From Planctomycetota bacterium (GTDB taxonomy: Bacteria; Planctomycetota; Planctomycetia; Planctomycetales; Planctomycetaceae), in NCBI GenBank assembly GCA_003669575.1, contig QWOR01000271.1, positions 1-14,382 on the forward strand: a stretch of DNA of 14,382 nucleotides. Reading direction: 5' to 3'. A model generated the notes under the pieces. The model was given only the letters and a program-made list of their open reading frames with translations, did no database searches and had not been told where the DNA came from. Positions 7,917-14,350 of the stretch are shown here, in pieces (position 1 is the first letter of the stretch; each line of letters starts with the position of its first letter). The translations under genes and the position numbers were made by a program.

Positions 7917-7923
7917 CGTGTCC

Positions 7924-9927
7924 ATGCGAAAAAGTTCACCTGCCCGAAATCGTTGGTTTACCGCTGTGGCCATTACGTGCCTGTCGGGGTTCGCCTTGTG
8001 CGGATGTGCCCGAGGAACACGGGATGTTGCCACCAGCCTGAAAGACAACGCGGCTCGAGAAGCGGTCGAAGCAGAACGCAAGATCGCCGAACGGAAACGG
8101 GGCGAGTCCCAGGCACTCAGCTCAAAAGAGAAGTTTGCCTCGAAGGAAAAGCCAGTTGCTCCCCAGAAGAGCGAGAAAGGTCTGGCTTCATCGAGCAAGA
8201 ATCCCTTTGATCTCCAGGAGACGAAAAAGGGCACAAGTGCCCTGGCCAAGAGTCCCGCGAAGAAGCCAAGCAAGTCGGCCTCCCAGGACCCGAAGGGTGA
8301 ATTGGCCACTGCGGAATGGGCAGGAGACTCGATTGATCGTCGCGTGAAGACCGTTTCGGGAGAGACGGATGTTGATGATGTCGAAGTCGCTGAGCCACTG
8401 CTCGACTCACGAGGACGTGAGGTTGTGGCTTCGGATCTCTTCGATGAGTCAGAAGTCCCTACGAAAGAGAAATCAGACGCCCAGGGAAAGACAGCTGCGA
8501 AATCGTCCCGGAGCCTGGAATCGAAATCTGATCTGAGCGGGAAGAAGGAAACTCTGGCCACCCAGAAACCAGAATCGGTTTCGCTCGACGATCATCCCTG
8601 GGCGAAAGAATCTCCGGCTGCCGAGCAATCGAGTGAGCGGGGGAAAAAGAAAGATGCCCAGAAGTTTGCCAAAACACCTCTGGCTGACATCAGTCCCGAT
8701 GATTTGAAAGACGATCCGCTGGAAGAAAGCTCGGCAGCTTTCCAGAAGAGTGGATCGTTGAAGAAAGATCCACTCAAGTCGGATCAGTCAACGCTGGAGG
8801 AAGCTCAGCAACTTGAAGCGAAGGCCCGGGTTCAAAGCCTGCTTTCGCAGTCAAAGTCCTTAGTCAATCAGGGTGAGTTGCGGTCCGCATACCGGTTGGC
8901 TCAGCAGGCAGAGCGAATCGCCGACAGCGAGGATCTGTACTTTACCGCGGGAGAAGACCAACCAGCGGATGCAGTGCGGGCAGTGCTGATGAAGATTCGC
9001 TTTGAGGAGAACAAGCTTGCCGCTCGAAAAACATCCAGCGGTTTGGCAGAGGTGACGGAACTCAAGAACAAAACAACGAAGTCTGGAAATCAGGTCAGTC
9101 ACGCGAAGAAGGAATTCTCCAACGTTCCTGATGGCTGGTCGACCGCTTCAAAACCTGTGGAAGAAGACTCCAGTGTGTTTGAAGCCCCCGAGAAAACGGG
9201 TGGTTCAAACAACCCCTGGGCCAAGTCGGACTTCGTGGCTGTGGCTCCACGTTCGATGGAGATCAAGCCCGGTCCGATTCCACAGACAGTTCGTTCGATA
9301 CCCGCTTTTCCTGATACTCAGGATCAGTGGCGAGGGGTGGCAAACGAGCCCATGTCATTGGGAAGTAAGTCGTCTGGAATCCAGGCCTCCGGCTTTGAAT
9401 CGTCGGCACAGGCGGCATTCCAGAAGACCAAAGTCACCCATGCGGCGATGCCCGTGCCGCCTGCAGGTACGGGGGTTGGATCGATTCCCGAGTCAGCTGT
9501 GGGTCCACTCACCGTGAATTCCATGCAGGCTCCCGCCCCCTCGGATCAGATCGTCACATCAGAGGCATTTGCCAAACCAGCAAACAAAGTTGAAAGCCAG
9601 GAGCAATCTGAACCCGTTGTGAAGCCTGTGCCCGGTTCGCTGGCCAGTACCGATGATTGGCGGAATCAGAATTTGGCGGATATCGCCGTGACCCGGTCGC
9701 CTCTGCTCGTGGCTCCACCGCCACCAGAGGAACCGTCCGTGGCAAAAAATCTTGCAGCTGATTTGATGGACGACAGCCTCGGAATCGACGTGCAGGAGCC
9801 GGTTCCAGTGAAGCAGTCGCAGTCCAAGTTGTGGCTGGTCTTCGCGGCGGCAGCTGGAGCATGTGCGATGTTGTTCGTACGTCGGCGCCCAGCCCGGGTC
9901 GCTCGTTCAGCTGAGCCTGCGAAATAA
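7924..9927 (+). CDS. Large charged lipoprotein with C-terminal membrane segment
   Basis: I do not recognise this 667-aa protein as a named family. The N-terminus is a basic, then hydrophobic signal ending in LCGC, a good lipobox with Cys28 as the acylated residue. Residues about 35-285 are low-complexity, rich in Lys, Glu, Ser and Ala, and probably disordered. Residues about 289-360 form a likely helical module (KARVQSLLSQSKSLVNQGEL, then RSAYRLAQQAERIAD, then GEDQPADAVRAVLMKI). A Pro/Ser/Val-rich linker follows. The motif PWAK occurs twice (HPWAK at about 223 and NPWAK at about 430). The C-terminus has a hydrophobic helix at 636-652 followed by RRRPAR. Lipid at one end and a helix at the other suggest a protein attached at both ends, possibly spanning between membranes or layers. 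The gene is monocistronic, with its own terminator at 9954-9990. Function is unknown. Confidence 0.85.
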   Translation: MRKSSPARNRWFTAVAITCLSGFALCGCARGTRDVATSLKDNAAREAVEAERKIAERKRGESQALSSKEKFASKEKPVAPQKSEKGLASSSKNPFDLQETKKGTSALAKSPAKKPSKSASQDPKGELATAEWAGDSIDRRVKTVSGETDVDDVEVAEPLLDSRGREVVASDLFDESEVPTKEKSDAQGKTAAKSSRSLESKSDLSGKKETLATQKPESVSLDDHPWAKESPAAEQSSERGKKKDAQKFAKTPLADISPDDLKDDPLEESSAAFQKSGSLKKDPLKSDQSTLEEAQQLEAKARVQSLLSQSKSLVNQGELRSAYRLAQQAERIADSEDLYFTAGEDQPADAVRAVLMKIRFEENKLAARKTSSGLAEVTELKNKTTKSGNQVSHAKKEFSNVPDGWSTASKPVEEDSSVFEAPEKTGGSNNPWAKSDFVAVAPRSMEIKPGPIPQTVRSIPAFPDTQDQWRGVANEPMSLGSKSSGIQASGFESSAQAAFQKTKVTHAAMPVPPAGTGVGSIPESAVGPLTVNSMQAPAPSDQIVTSEAFAKPANKVESQEQSEPVVKPVPGSLASTDDWRNQNLADIAVTRSPLLVAPPPPEEPSVAKNLAADLMDDSLGIDVQEPVPVKQSQSKLWLVFAAAAGACAMLFVRRRPARVARSAEPAK

Positions 9928-9953
9928 ATTCGTCGGATATTCAGAGTCGAAGC

Positions 9954-9990
9954 AACAGGTCGCTGGTCACTCAGCGACCTGTTTTGTTTT
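9954..9990 (+). terminator. Rho-independent terminator of the lipoprotein gene
   Basis: A perfect 12-bp stem (AACAGGTCGCTG at 9954-9965 with CAGCGACCTGTT at 9972-9983) encloses a 6-base loop and runs into TTGTTTT. It lies 27 bp after the lipoprotein stop codon. The 3' arm and T-run fall inside the last codons of the convergent hisH. On the minus strand there is no T-run after the stem, so it acts mainly for the plus strand. Confidence 0.85.
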
Positions 9991-10596
9991 CATCTCAGCA
10001 AAATTCTTCAGGAGCTGCAGGCCGACTTTCTGACTCTTCTCCGGATGGAACTGAGCTGCGGTCAGATTGCCACGTGCGATCATGGCGACGAAATCACTGC
10101 CGTGGTGACTGGTGGCGGCAATGAGCCCCGGGTCCTGGGGAACCACGTGATAACTGTGAACGAAGTAGAAATGCGACCCGGGAGCAATATCCTTCAGGAC
10201 CGGATGGTTCGGCTGTGTCAGTGTCAGCGAGTTCCAGCCCATGTGCGGGACCTTGAGGTCAGGCTGGGACTTGAACCGGACGACCTGACCCGGGATGACA
10301 CCCAGCCCCTCGTGTTCGCCGTCTTCGTAGCTGACATCAAACAAGAGTTGCAGCCCCAGGCAGATCCCCAGGAACGGCTTGCCACTTTCGATGGCATCGT
10401 GAATCGCTGGCACGAAATCGAGCCGTTTGAGTTCGGCGATCGCATCGCGAAATGCGCCCACACCCGGCAGTACCACGCGGTCGGCAGTTGCCAGATCGCG
10501 CGGGTTGTTCGTAATCACGGCCTCAAAGCCCAGCTTCTCGAACGCCTTTTGGACGCTTCGCAGATTGCCCATTCCGTAGTCGACGATGTGCAGCAT
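9967..10596 (-). CDS. hisH: Imidazole glycerol phosphate synthase, glutamine amidotransferase subunit
   Basis: Class I glutaminase subunit of the HisHF enzyme in histidine biosynthesis. It releases ammonia from glutamine, which passes to HisF to make imidazole glycerol phosphate and AICAR. The 209-aa length is typical. The start MLHIVDYGMGNLRSV is diagnostic, as is LPGVGAF at 43-49, the oxyanion-strand region. The triad is complete: nucleophile Cys79 in GICLGLQ, His184 and Glu186 in QFHPEKS. PHMGWN at 117-122 and YFVHSYH at 144-150 are also HisH hallmarks. No hisF or hisA is adjacent, so the histidine genes are dispersed in this genome. No clear ribosome site precedes the ATG. The last codons and stop overlap the terminator hairpin of the convergent lipoprotein gene. 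Confidence 0.97.
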   Translation of the reverse strand: MLHIVDYGMGNLRSVQKAFEKLGFEAVITNNPRDLATADRVVLPGVGAFRDAIAELKRLDFVPAIHDAIESGKPFLGICLGLQLLFDVSYEDGEHEGLGVIPGQVVRFKSQPDLKVPHMGWNSLTLTQPNHPVLKDIAPGSHFYFVHSYHVVPQDPGLIAATSHHGSDFVAMIARGNLTAAQFHPEKSQKVGLQLLKNFAEMKTKQVAE

Positions 10597-10611
10597 GGGT
10601 GGAGAGTTTTC

Positions 10612-10679
10612 AGTCGTCAGTTGTCAGTGATCAGGTCAAATCCCAGAGGTCCTGCACTGGTGAATGACAACTGACAACT
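10612..10679. repeat. Inverted pair of AGTTGTC heptamer repeats
   Basis: On the plus strand three heptamers follow in tandem from 10612: AGTCGTC, AGTTGTC, AGTGATC. On the minus strand AGTTGTC occurs twice from 10679 down to 10666. The two blocks are inverted, pairing at 15 of 17 positions (10612-10628 with 10663-10679) around a 34-bp centre. They fill most of the 92-bp gap between the oxidoreductase stop and the hisH start. A transcript reading from the oxidoreductase could fold here, but there is no T-run. Short heptamer tandem repeats of this kind occur dispersed in several bacterial genomes. Confidence 0.65.
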
Positions 10680-10688
10680 TCAATGGGT

Positions 10689-11738
10689 TCAGGCCAGCGG
10701 GAGGCTGACTGGCTGCTGTTTCTCGATGCTTTGTGAGACGGCTTCGGTGAACTCCATGTATTTCACCGCGTCGGCGAATGTCGTGTACATCACGGGCTCT
10801 TCACCGCGGATCGCGCCGATGAATTCCGCTTCAACTCGCCAGCTTTCGCGAGTCTCCGGGGCGAGTTCGATTTCCTTGAGTTCACCCTGGCTGTGATAAC
10901 CGGCGAAGAGCTGTTCCTTCAGGCCGAAGACGACCTTGATCGTGCCCCGGCTGCCGTAGAGGTGGATCTGTTTGCCGGGTCCGAAGAGTACCGTACCGCT
11001 CAGATGGTAAATGCCGCGGGCACCTTTTTCGGTCTGTGTCAGAATCTGCACGCTGTCGGGCACGGAGCAGTTCCGGTATCCGTTGATCGAGGGATCCGGC
11101 CGCTCGATTTCAAACAATGCTGACTGAGCGAAGACCCGGTTGGGCTCGGGAAGCCAGCGGGTAAGCGTCTCATGCATAATTCCCAGCGTCAGGACGTTCT
11201 TCCCGCTGATGTTCGAGTCTTGCCGCCAGTGGATCGGTCGGGAGTAGTCCCAGAATTGATCATCAGCCCCGATGACCACGAACTCTCGCAGATCACCGAT
11301 GAAGTTGTCCGCCAGGAGCCTCTTGACCTTGGTTCCGACTTCCAGACCGAATGGACTGGGGACAATCTGAGCGGTGAGTTTCGGATGGGCTTCGGCCGCC
11401 GCCAGCATTTTACGGGCTTCGGCCAGGTCGCGGGCCATCCGGGCTTCACAGAGGACATGCTTTCCGGCGGCAAGCGCGGCACAAGTCACTTCGCAGTGCA
11501 TATTGGGCCAGGTGCCGATCATCACCGCATCAACGTCGGGTGATTTCACCAGGTCTTCCCACCGGTCGATCACGTGAGGAATGCCGAATTCGCGAGCGAC
11601 CCGCTCACTCGATTCCCGGGAGCGGTTGGAAACAGCGACGACTTCCACGCCTTCGACAGCGCGAAACCCAGGAATATGGCGAACACGAGTGTTCGTTCCT
11701 GCACCAACAATGCCGATTCGAATGCGTGGCTTCGACAT
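10689..11738 (-). CDS. Gfo/Idh/MocA family oxidoreductase with atypical EKP motif
   Basis: Predicted NAD(P)-dependent sugar or cyclitol dehydrogenase of 349 aa. The N-terminal Rossmann domain shows IGIVGAGTNTRVRHIPGF (about 8-25), AVSNRSRE after strand 2, and GTWPNMHCEVTCAALAAGKH in the usual position. The family's EKP motif after GKHVLCE is replaced by ARMARDL, so the normally catalytic lysine is missing. A later GIMHET (about 187-192) occupies the place of the active-site histidine helix. The C-terminal alpha/beta domain runs from about 130 to the end. The ATG at 11738 is preferred over the adjacent GTG at 11741. No signal peptide is visible, so it is probably cytoplasmic. Substrate is unknown; planctomycetes carry many paralogues. 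hisH lies downstream on the same strand but is separated by a repeat, and co-function is not implied. Confidence 0.88.
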   Translation of the reverse strand: MSKPRIRIGIVGAGTNTRVRHIPGFRAVEGVEVVAVSNRSRESSERVAREFGIPHVIDRWEDLVKSPDVDAVMIGTWPNMHCEVTCAALAAGKHVLCEARMARDLAEARKMLAAAEAHPKLTAQIVPSPFGLEVGTKVKRLLADNFIGDLREFVVIGADDQFWDYSRPIHWRQDSNISGKNVLTLGIMHETLTRWLPEPNRVFAQSALFEIERPDPSINGYRNCSVPDSVQILTQTEKGARGIYHLSGTVLFGPGKQIHLYGSRGTIKVVFGLKEQLFAGYHSQGELKEIELAPETRESWRVEAEFIGAIRGEEPVMYTTFADAVKYMEFTEAVSQSIEKQQPVSLPLA

Positions 11739-12096
11739 CACCGCAACCCCAGTTCAACCTTGGTCAATGGAAGCCCTACACCGTAGCGAGGAAAGGCGGG
11801 AAAGTCGACCGATTCAGGGGGGTTGACTCGTCCGAGCCGAGTCCATTGTAAAGCTGGCATTCAACCGAACCTGACTCTCCCCTTGAGTTTGATCGCTCAG
11901 ATCACATTGGCGATGACTCGTACTTATTTCCGTGAAACAGAGAACTGACGGCTGATGTGTCGTGTCGTACAAGCGCTCCGAGTCCGTGGCCAGCTGGCCG
12001 TGTCCTTGACTCAGGTTCCCGAACGCGGACAATTCGACTCCTCCCAGCGGCCACGCAGCTCTGGGTGCAACAAACACACGTTTCCTGAGTGCTGTC
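11739..12096. other. Divergent intergenic region with candidate promoters
   Basis: This 358-bp gap lies between the oxidoreductase (minus) and the aminotransferase (plus). I see no gene in it; an open frame on the minus strand crosses into the aminotransferase and is its shadow. It holds two plus-strand TTGACT boxes: the first (11823-11828) pairs with TGTAAA (11847-11852) over 18 bp and encloses a small dyad GACTCG/CGAGTC (11825-11830, 11838-11843); the second is listed separately. A 12-bp palindrome GGCCAGCTGGCC lies at 11988-11999. A regulator site is possible but unproven. Confidence 0.4.
12006..12033 (+). promoter_or_regulatory. Candidate promoter of the aminotransferase gene
   Basis: TTGACT (12006-12011), a 16-bp spacer and GACAAT (12028-12033) match consensus at 5/6 and 4/6. 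The leader would be about 57 bases. The alternative pair at 11823-11852 would give a leader of about 240 bases. Confidence 0.35.
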
Positions 12097-13296
12097 ATGA
12101 GCTTCCGTCTTTCTTCCGCCGTTAAGACCCTGCAACCATCGGCCACGATCGCAGCTGCGGCAAAAGCGAAAGCACTCAAAGCGAGCGGTGTGAAGGTTTA
12201 TGACTTCACCCTGGGCGAACCTGACTTCAACACTCCCGCACATATCCGGGCCGCAGCCACAGCTGCCATGGACGCCGGGCATACGCATTACACCGCATCG
12301 GGCGGGATTCCCGAGCTGAAGCAGGCCATCTGCCAGGCGTACGAACGCGATTACGGACTCAAGTTCCAGCCGAGCCAGATTGTGGTCTCCAACGGAGCCA
12401 AGCACGCGATCCACAACGTGATCGCATCGCTCTGCGGACCCGGCGATGAAGTCATCATCCCGACGCCGTACTGGGTCAGCTATAGCGCCCTGGTCGAGCT
12501 GACGGGTGCCAAAGCGGTGTTGATCGAAACAACCCCCGACTCGGGTTACGTCCTTTCGCCCGAGCAGTTCGAGAAGGCGATCACCCCGAATACCCGACTG
12601 CTGATGCTCAACAGCCCCAGCAATCCGACCGGGGCGGTCTATCCCGTGGCTGCTCTGGAAGCCCTCGCCCGCGTGGCTGTGAAGCACCAGATCCCCGTTC
12701 TGTCCGACGAAATCTATGAGAAGCTGATCTATGGCAACTCCGAGTTCCGCTCGTTCGCCTCGTTCGGGGAAGATGTCCAGAAGCTGACGATCATCGTCAG
12801 TGGCGTGAGCAAGGCGTATGCGATGACCGGCTGGCGAATCGGCTGGTCGATCGCGCCGGTGGAACTGACCAAGGTGATCGACAACCTGCAGAGCCAGCAG
12901 ACCTCAAACCCCTGCAGCATCAGCCAGTACGCAGCCATCGCCGGCCTGACCGGACCGCAGGACAGCGTCACCGCGATGCATGCGGAGTTCATCAAGCGGC
13001 GGGAATACGTGCTGGATCGCTTCCGTAAGATTCCGAACGTGAAGTTCGTTGAGCCGGGCGGAGCGTTCTACATCTTCTTCGATGTCAGCCACTACTTTGG
13101 CAAGACGCTGCAGGGGGGCAAGGTCGTCCATAACGCGACCGACTTCTGTACCGCACTGCTCGAGACCGCCCATGTCGCTCTCGTCACCGGCGATGCGTTC
13201 GGAGCCCCGGGGTTCGTCCGCCTCTCCTTTGCAACGAACATCGAAACTCTCGGTCAGGGCATTGACCGCATTGCTGGGTTCCTGAATCCGAAGTAG
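12097..13296 (+). CDS. aspC: Pyridoxal phosphate-dependent aspartate aminotransferase (class I, subgroup Ib type)
   Basis: Transfers the amino group of aspartate to 2-oxoglutarate, giving oxaloacetate and glutamate; some subgroup members also act on prephenate. The 399-aa protein has typical length. PLP-site residues are visible: Lys239 (Schiff base) in SGVSKAYAMTGWRIGW, Asn176 in NSPSNPTG, Asp204 and Tyr207 in SDEIYEKL, Arg247 in the GWR segment, and a C-terminal substrate carboxylate Arg in GFVRLSFATN. DFTLGEPDFNTP near the N-terminus and PYWVSY at 124-129 are characteristic of subgroup Ib rather than the E. coli-type Ia enzymes. The ATG at 12097 matches the family N-terminus (MSFRLSSAVKTLQPSAT); no strong ribosome site is seen. 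Aspartate versus prephenate or other specificity cannot be fixed by eye. It is probably transcribed on its own. Confidence 0.94.
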   Translation: MSFRLSSAVKTLQPSATIAAAAKAKALKASGVKVYDFTLGEPDFNTPAHIRAAATAAMDAGHTHYTASGGIPELKQAICQAYERDYGLKFQPSQIVVSNGAKHAIHNVIASLCGPGDEVIIPTPYWVSYSALVELTGAKAVLIETTPDSGYVLSPEQFEKAITPNTRLLMLNSPSNPTGAVYPVAALEALARVAVKHQIPVLSDEIYEKLIYGNSEFRSFASFGEDVQKLTIIVSGVSKAYAMTGWRIGWSIAPVELTKVIDNLQSQQTSNPCSISQYAAIAGLTGPQDSVTAMHAEFIKRREYVLDRFRKIPNVKFVEPGGAFYIFFDVSHYFGKTLQGGKVVHNATDFCTALLETAHVALVTGDAFGAPGFVRLSFATNIETLGQGIDRIAGFLNPK

Positions 13297-13360
13297 GCGA
13301 TGCCACTTCGACACTGAGCGACTGCCCAGAGTAACCATCCTTTGTTTGCGCACGCAGTCG

Positions 13361-13367
13361 AGGAGAG
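13361..13367 (+). promoter_or_regulatory. Ribosome binding site choosing the start at 13373
   Basis: AGGAGAG lies 5 bases before the ATG at 13373. An in-frame TTG at 13346 would add nine residues before the signal peptide and lacks a site, so 13373 is preferred. Confidence 0.7.
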
Positions 13368-13372
13368 TGAAT

Positions 13373-14281
13373 ATGAGATGGTATGCAGCTTGGGTCTGGT
13401 TGGTGCTGCTGGGTGGTTTTTGGTTGAGCTTCGCGGATGTCGTGATGGCTGCCGAACTCGATGAGTTTGAGCCTACCATCGACTTTCTGGAACTCCCCGA
13501 AGGTTTGGCCTTGGGACCGTGTTCTGCGGTGTCTGTCAGCCACAAGGGCGAGATCTATTTGCTCCATCGCGGGGTACGTCCTGTCCTCTGTTTTGACGCG
13601 GGTGGAAAGCACCTGCGATCCTGGGGTGATGACCTGATCCAGAAGGCGCATGGATTGAGAGTCGATCCGGATGACAACGTCTGGGTCACCGACATTGGGT
13701 CGCACCGGGTCTTCAAGTTCGACCCCACGGGCAAGCTGCTGCTGTCGCTGGGGACGGGACAGCCAGGAGCCCATGACGATCAGTTCAACAAGCCCTCGGA
13801 TGTGGCGTTCGGATCGAATGGCGAGTTCTACGTTTCCGATGGATACGTCAATACTCGCGTGATGAAGTTCTCTTCTGAAGGGAAGTTACTGAAGTCCTGG
13901 GGGACGCCAGGCCAGGGGCCGAGCCAGTTCGATCTGCCGCATTCAATCATCGTCGATGGTCGCGGACGAGTCCTGGTGGGTGATCGGAACAACAATCGAA
14001 TCCAGGTCTTCGATGGTGAAGGGAAACACCTCGAATCATGGAACGGGATTGCCGCCTTTGGACTCGCCTTCAATCCCGAGGGAGTCTTGTACGTCGCGAC
14101 CTGTGAGGAACACGATGTCCTGCGGTTGGACGCCTCAGGAAAGGTGGAACGTCGGTGGGGACGGAAGGGGAGCGCTGCCGGTGAATTCAATCTGCCACAC
14201 ATGCTGGCCTTCGACGCGAACGGCAACCTCTACGTGGCCGAAATCGGAGGGCTGCGGCTCCAGAAGCTGATTAAGAAGTGA
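13373..14281 (+). CDS. Secreted NHL-repeat protein of the peptidyl-alpha-hydroxyglycine lyase (PAL) type
   Basis: Exported beta-propeller protein of 302 aa, with a signal peptide at 1-26 (hydrophobic core, VMA|AELD cleavage). From about residue 45 come NHL-type repeats, each with a D-x-x-G-x-x-x-V pattern. It resembles the PAL domain of animal PAM, which splits peptidyl-alpha-hydroxyglycine into an amidated peptide and glyoxylate. Conserved counterparts are His93 in HGL, WVTDIGSHRVFKFD, Tyr158 in YVSDGYVN, His190 in LPHS, Arg205 in VGDRNNNRIQ and His276 in FNLPHM. These correspond to the zinc-binding histidines 585, 690 and 786 and to Tyr654 and Arg706 as I recall them for rat PAL. The cysteine after the tyrosine in PAL is Val here. 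No PHM monooxygenase partner is adjacent, so the real substrate is uncertain. It is 76 bp after the aminotransferase and may be partly co-transcribed. Confidence 0.85.
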   Translation: MRWYAAWVWLVLLGGFWLSFADVVMAAELDEFEPTIDFLELPEGLALGPCSAVSVSHKGEIYLLHRGVRPVLCFDAGGKHLRSWGDDLIQKAHGLRVDPDDNVWVTDIGSHRVFKFDPTGKLLLSLGTGQPGAHDDQFNKPSDVAFGSNGEFYVSDGYVNTRVMKFSSEGKLLKSWGTPGQGPSQFDLPHSIIVDGRGRVLVGDRNNNRIQVFDGEGKHLESWNGIAAFGLAFNPEGVLYVATCEEHDVLRLDASGKVERRWGRKGSAAGEFNLPHMLAFDANGNLYVAEIGGLRLQKLIKK

Positions 14282-14350
14282 TCCGTTCAGTTCCTGTGTC
14301 ACTCGGTCGATCACAACAGCGAATTGAAGAAGCATCGCGAACAGTAAGCC

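Larger units (their letters stand above)
7457..7923. other. Non-coding region upstream of dnaN with DnaA-box-like 9-mers
   Basis: This 467-bp divergent spacer between dnaN and the lipoprotein gene contains no credible gene; open frames across it have untypical composition. It carries TTTTCCACA on the minus strand (7607-7599), which fits the relaxed DnaA box TTWTNCACA; TTATCAACA (7722-7730), one mismatch from TTATCCACA; and a weaker TTATCCGGA (7810-7818, two mismatches). The part nearest dnaN is visibly AT-richer than flanking genes. Regulation of dnaN by DnaA or a replication origin is possible; three scattered boxes are weak evidence for an origin. Confidence 0.35.

Noticed and set aside
7572..8210. 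Open frame of 212 codons running from the dnaN upstream region into the lipoprotein gene
   Set aside because: It is Arg/Ser-rich, out of frame with the lipoprotein, and lacks a credible start or ribosome site.
10045..10674. Open frame of 209 codons on the plus strand over hisH
   Set aside because: It is the antisense shadow of hisH, whose catalytic triad is intact; its own sequence shows no recognisable domain.
11902..12687. Open frame of 261 codons on the minus strand across the aminotransferase start
   Set aside because: It is antisense to a well-supported aminotransferase, is rich in Arg, Cys and Gly and shows no family motif.
13184..13774. Open frame of 196 codons on the minus strand between the aminotransferase and the PAL-like gene
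   Set aside because: It spans the ends of two strong plus-strand genes and has no recognisable domain.
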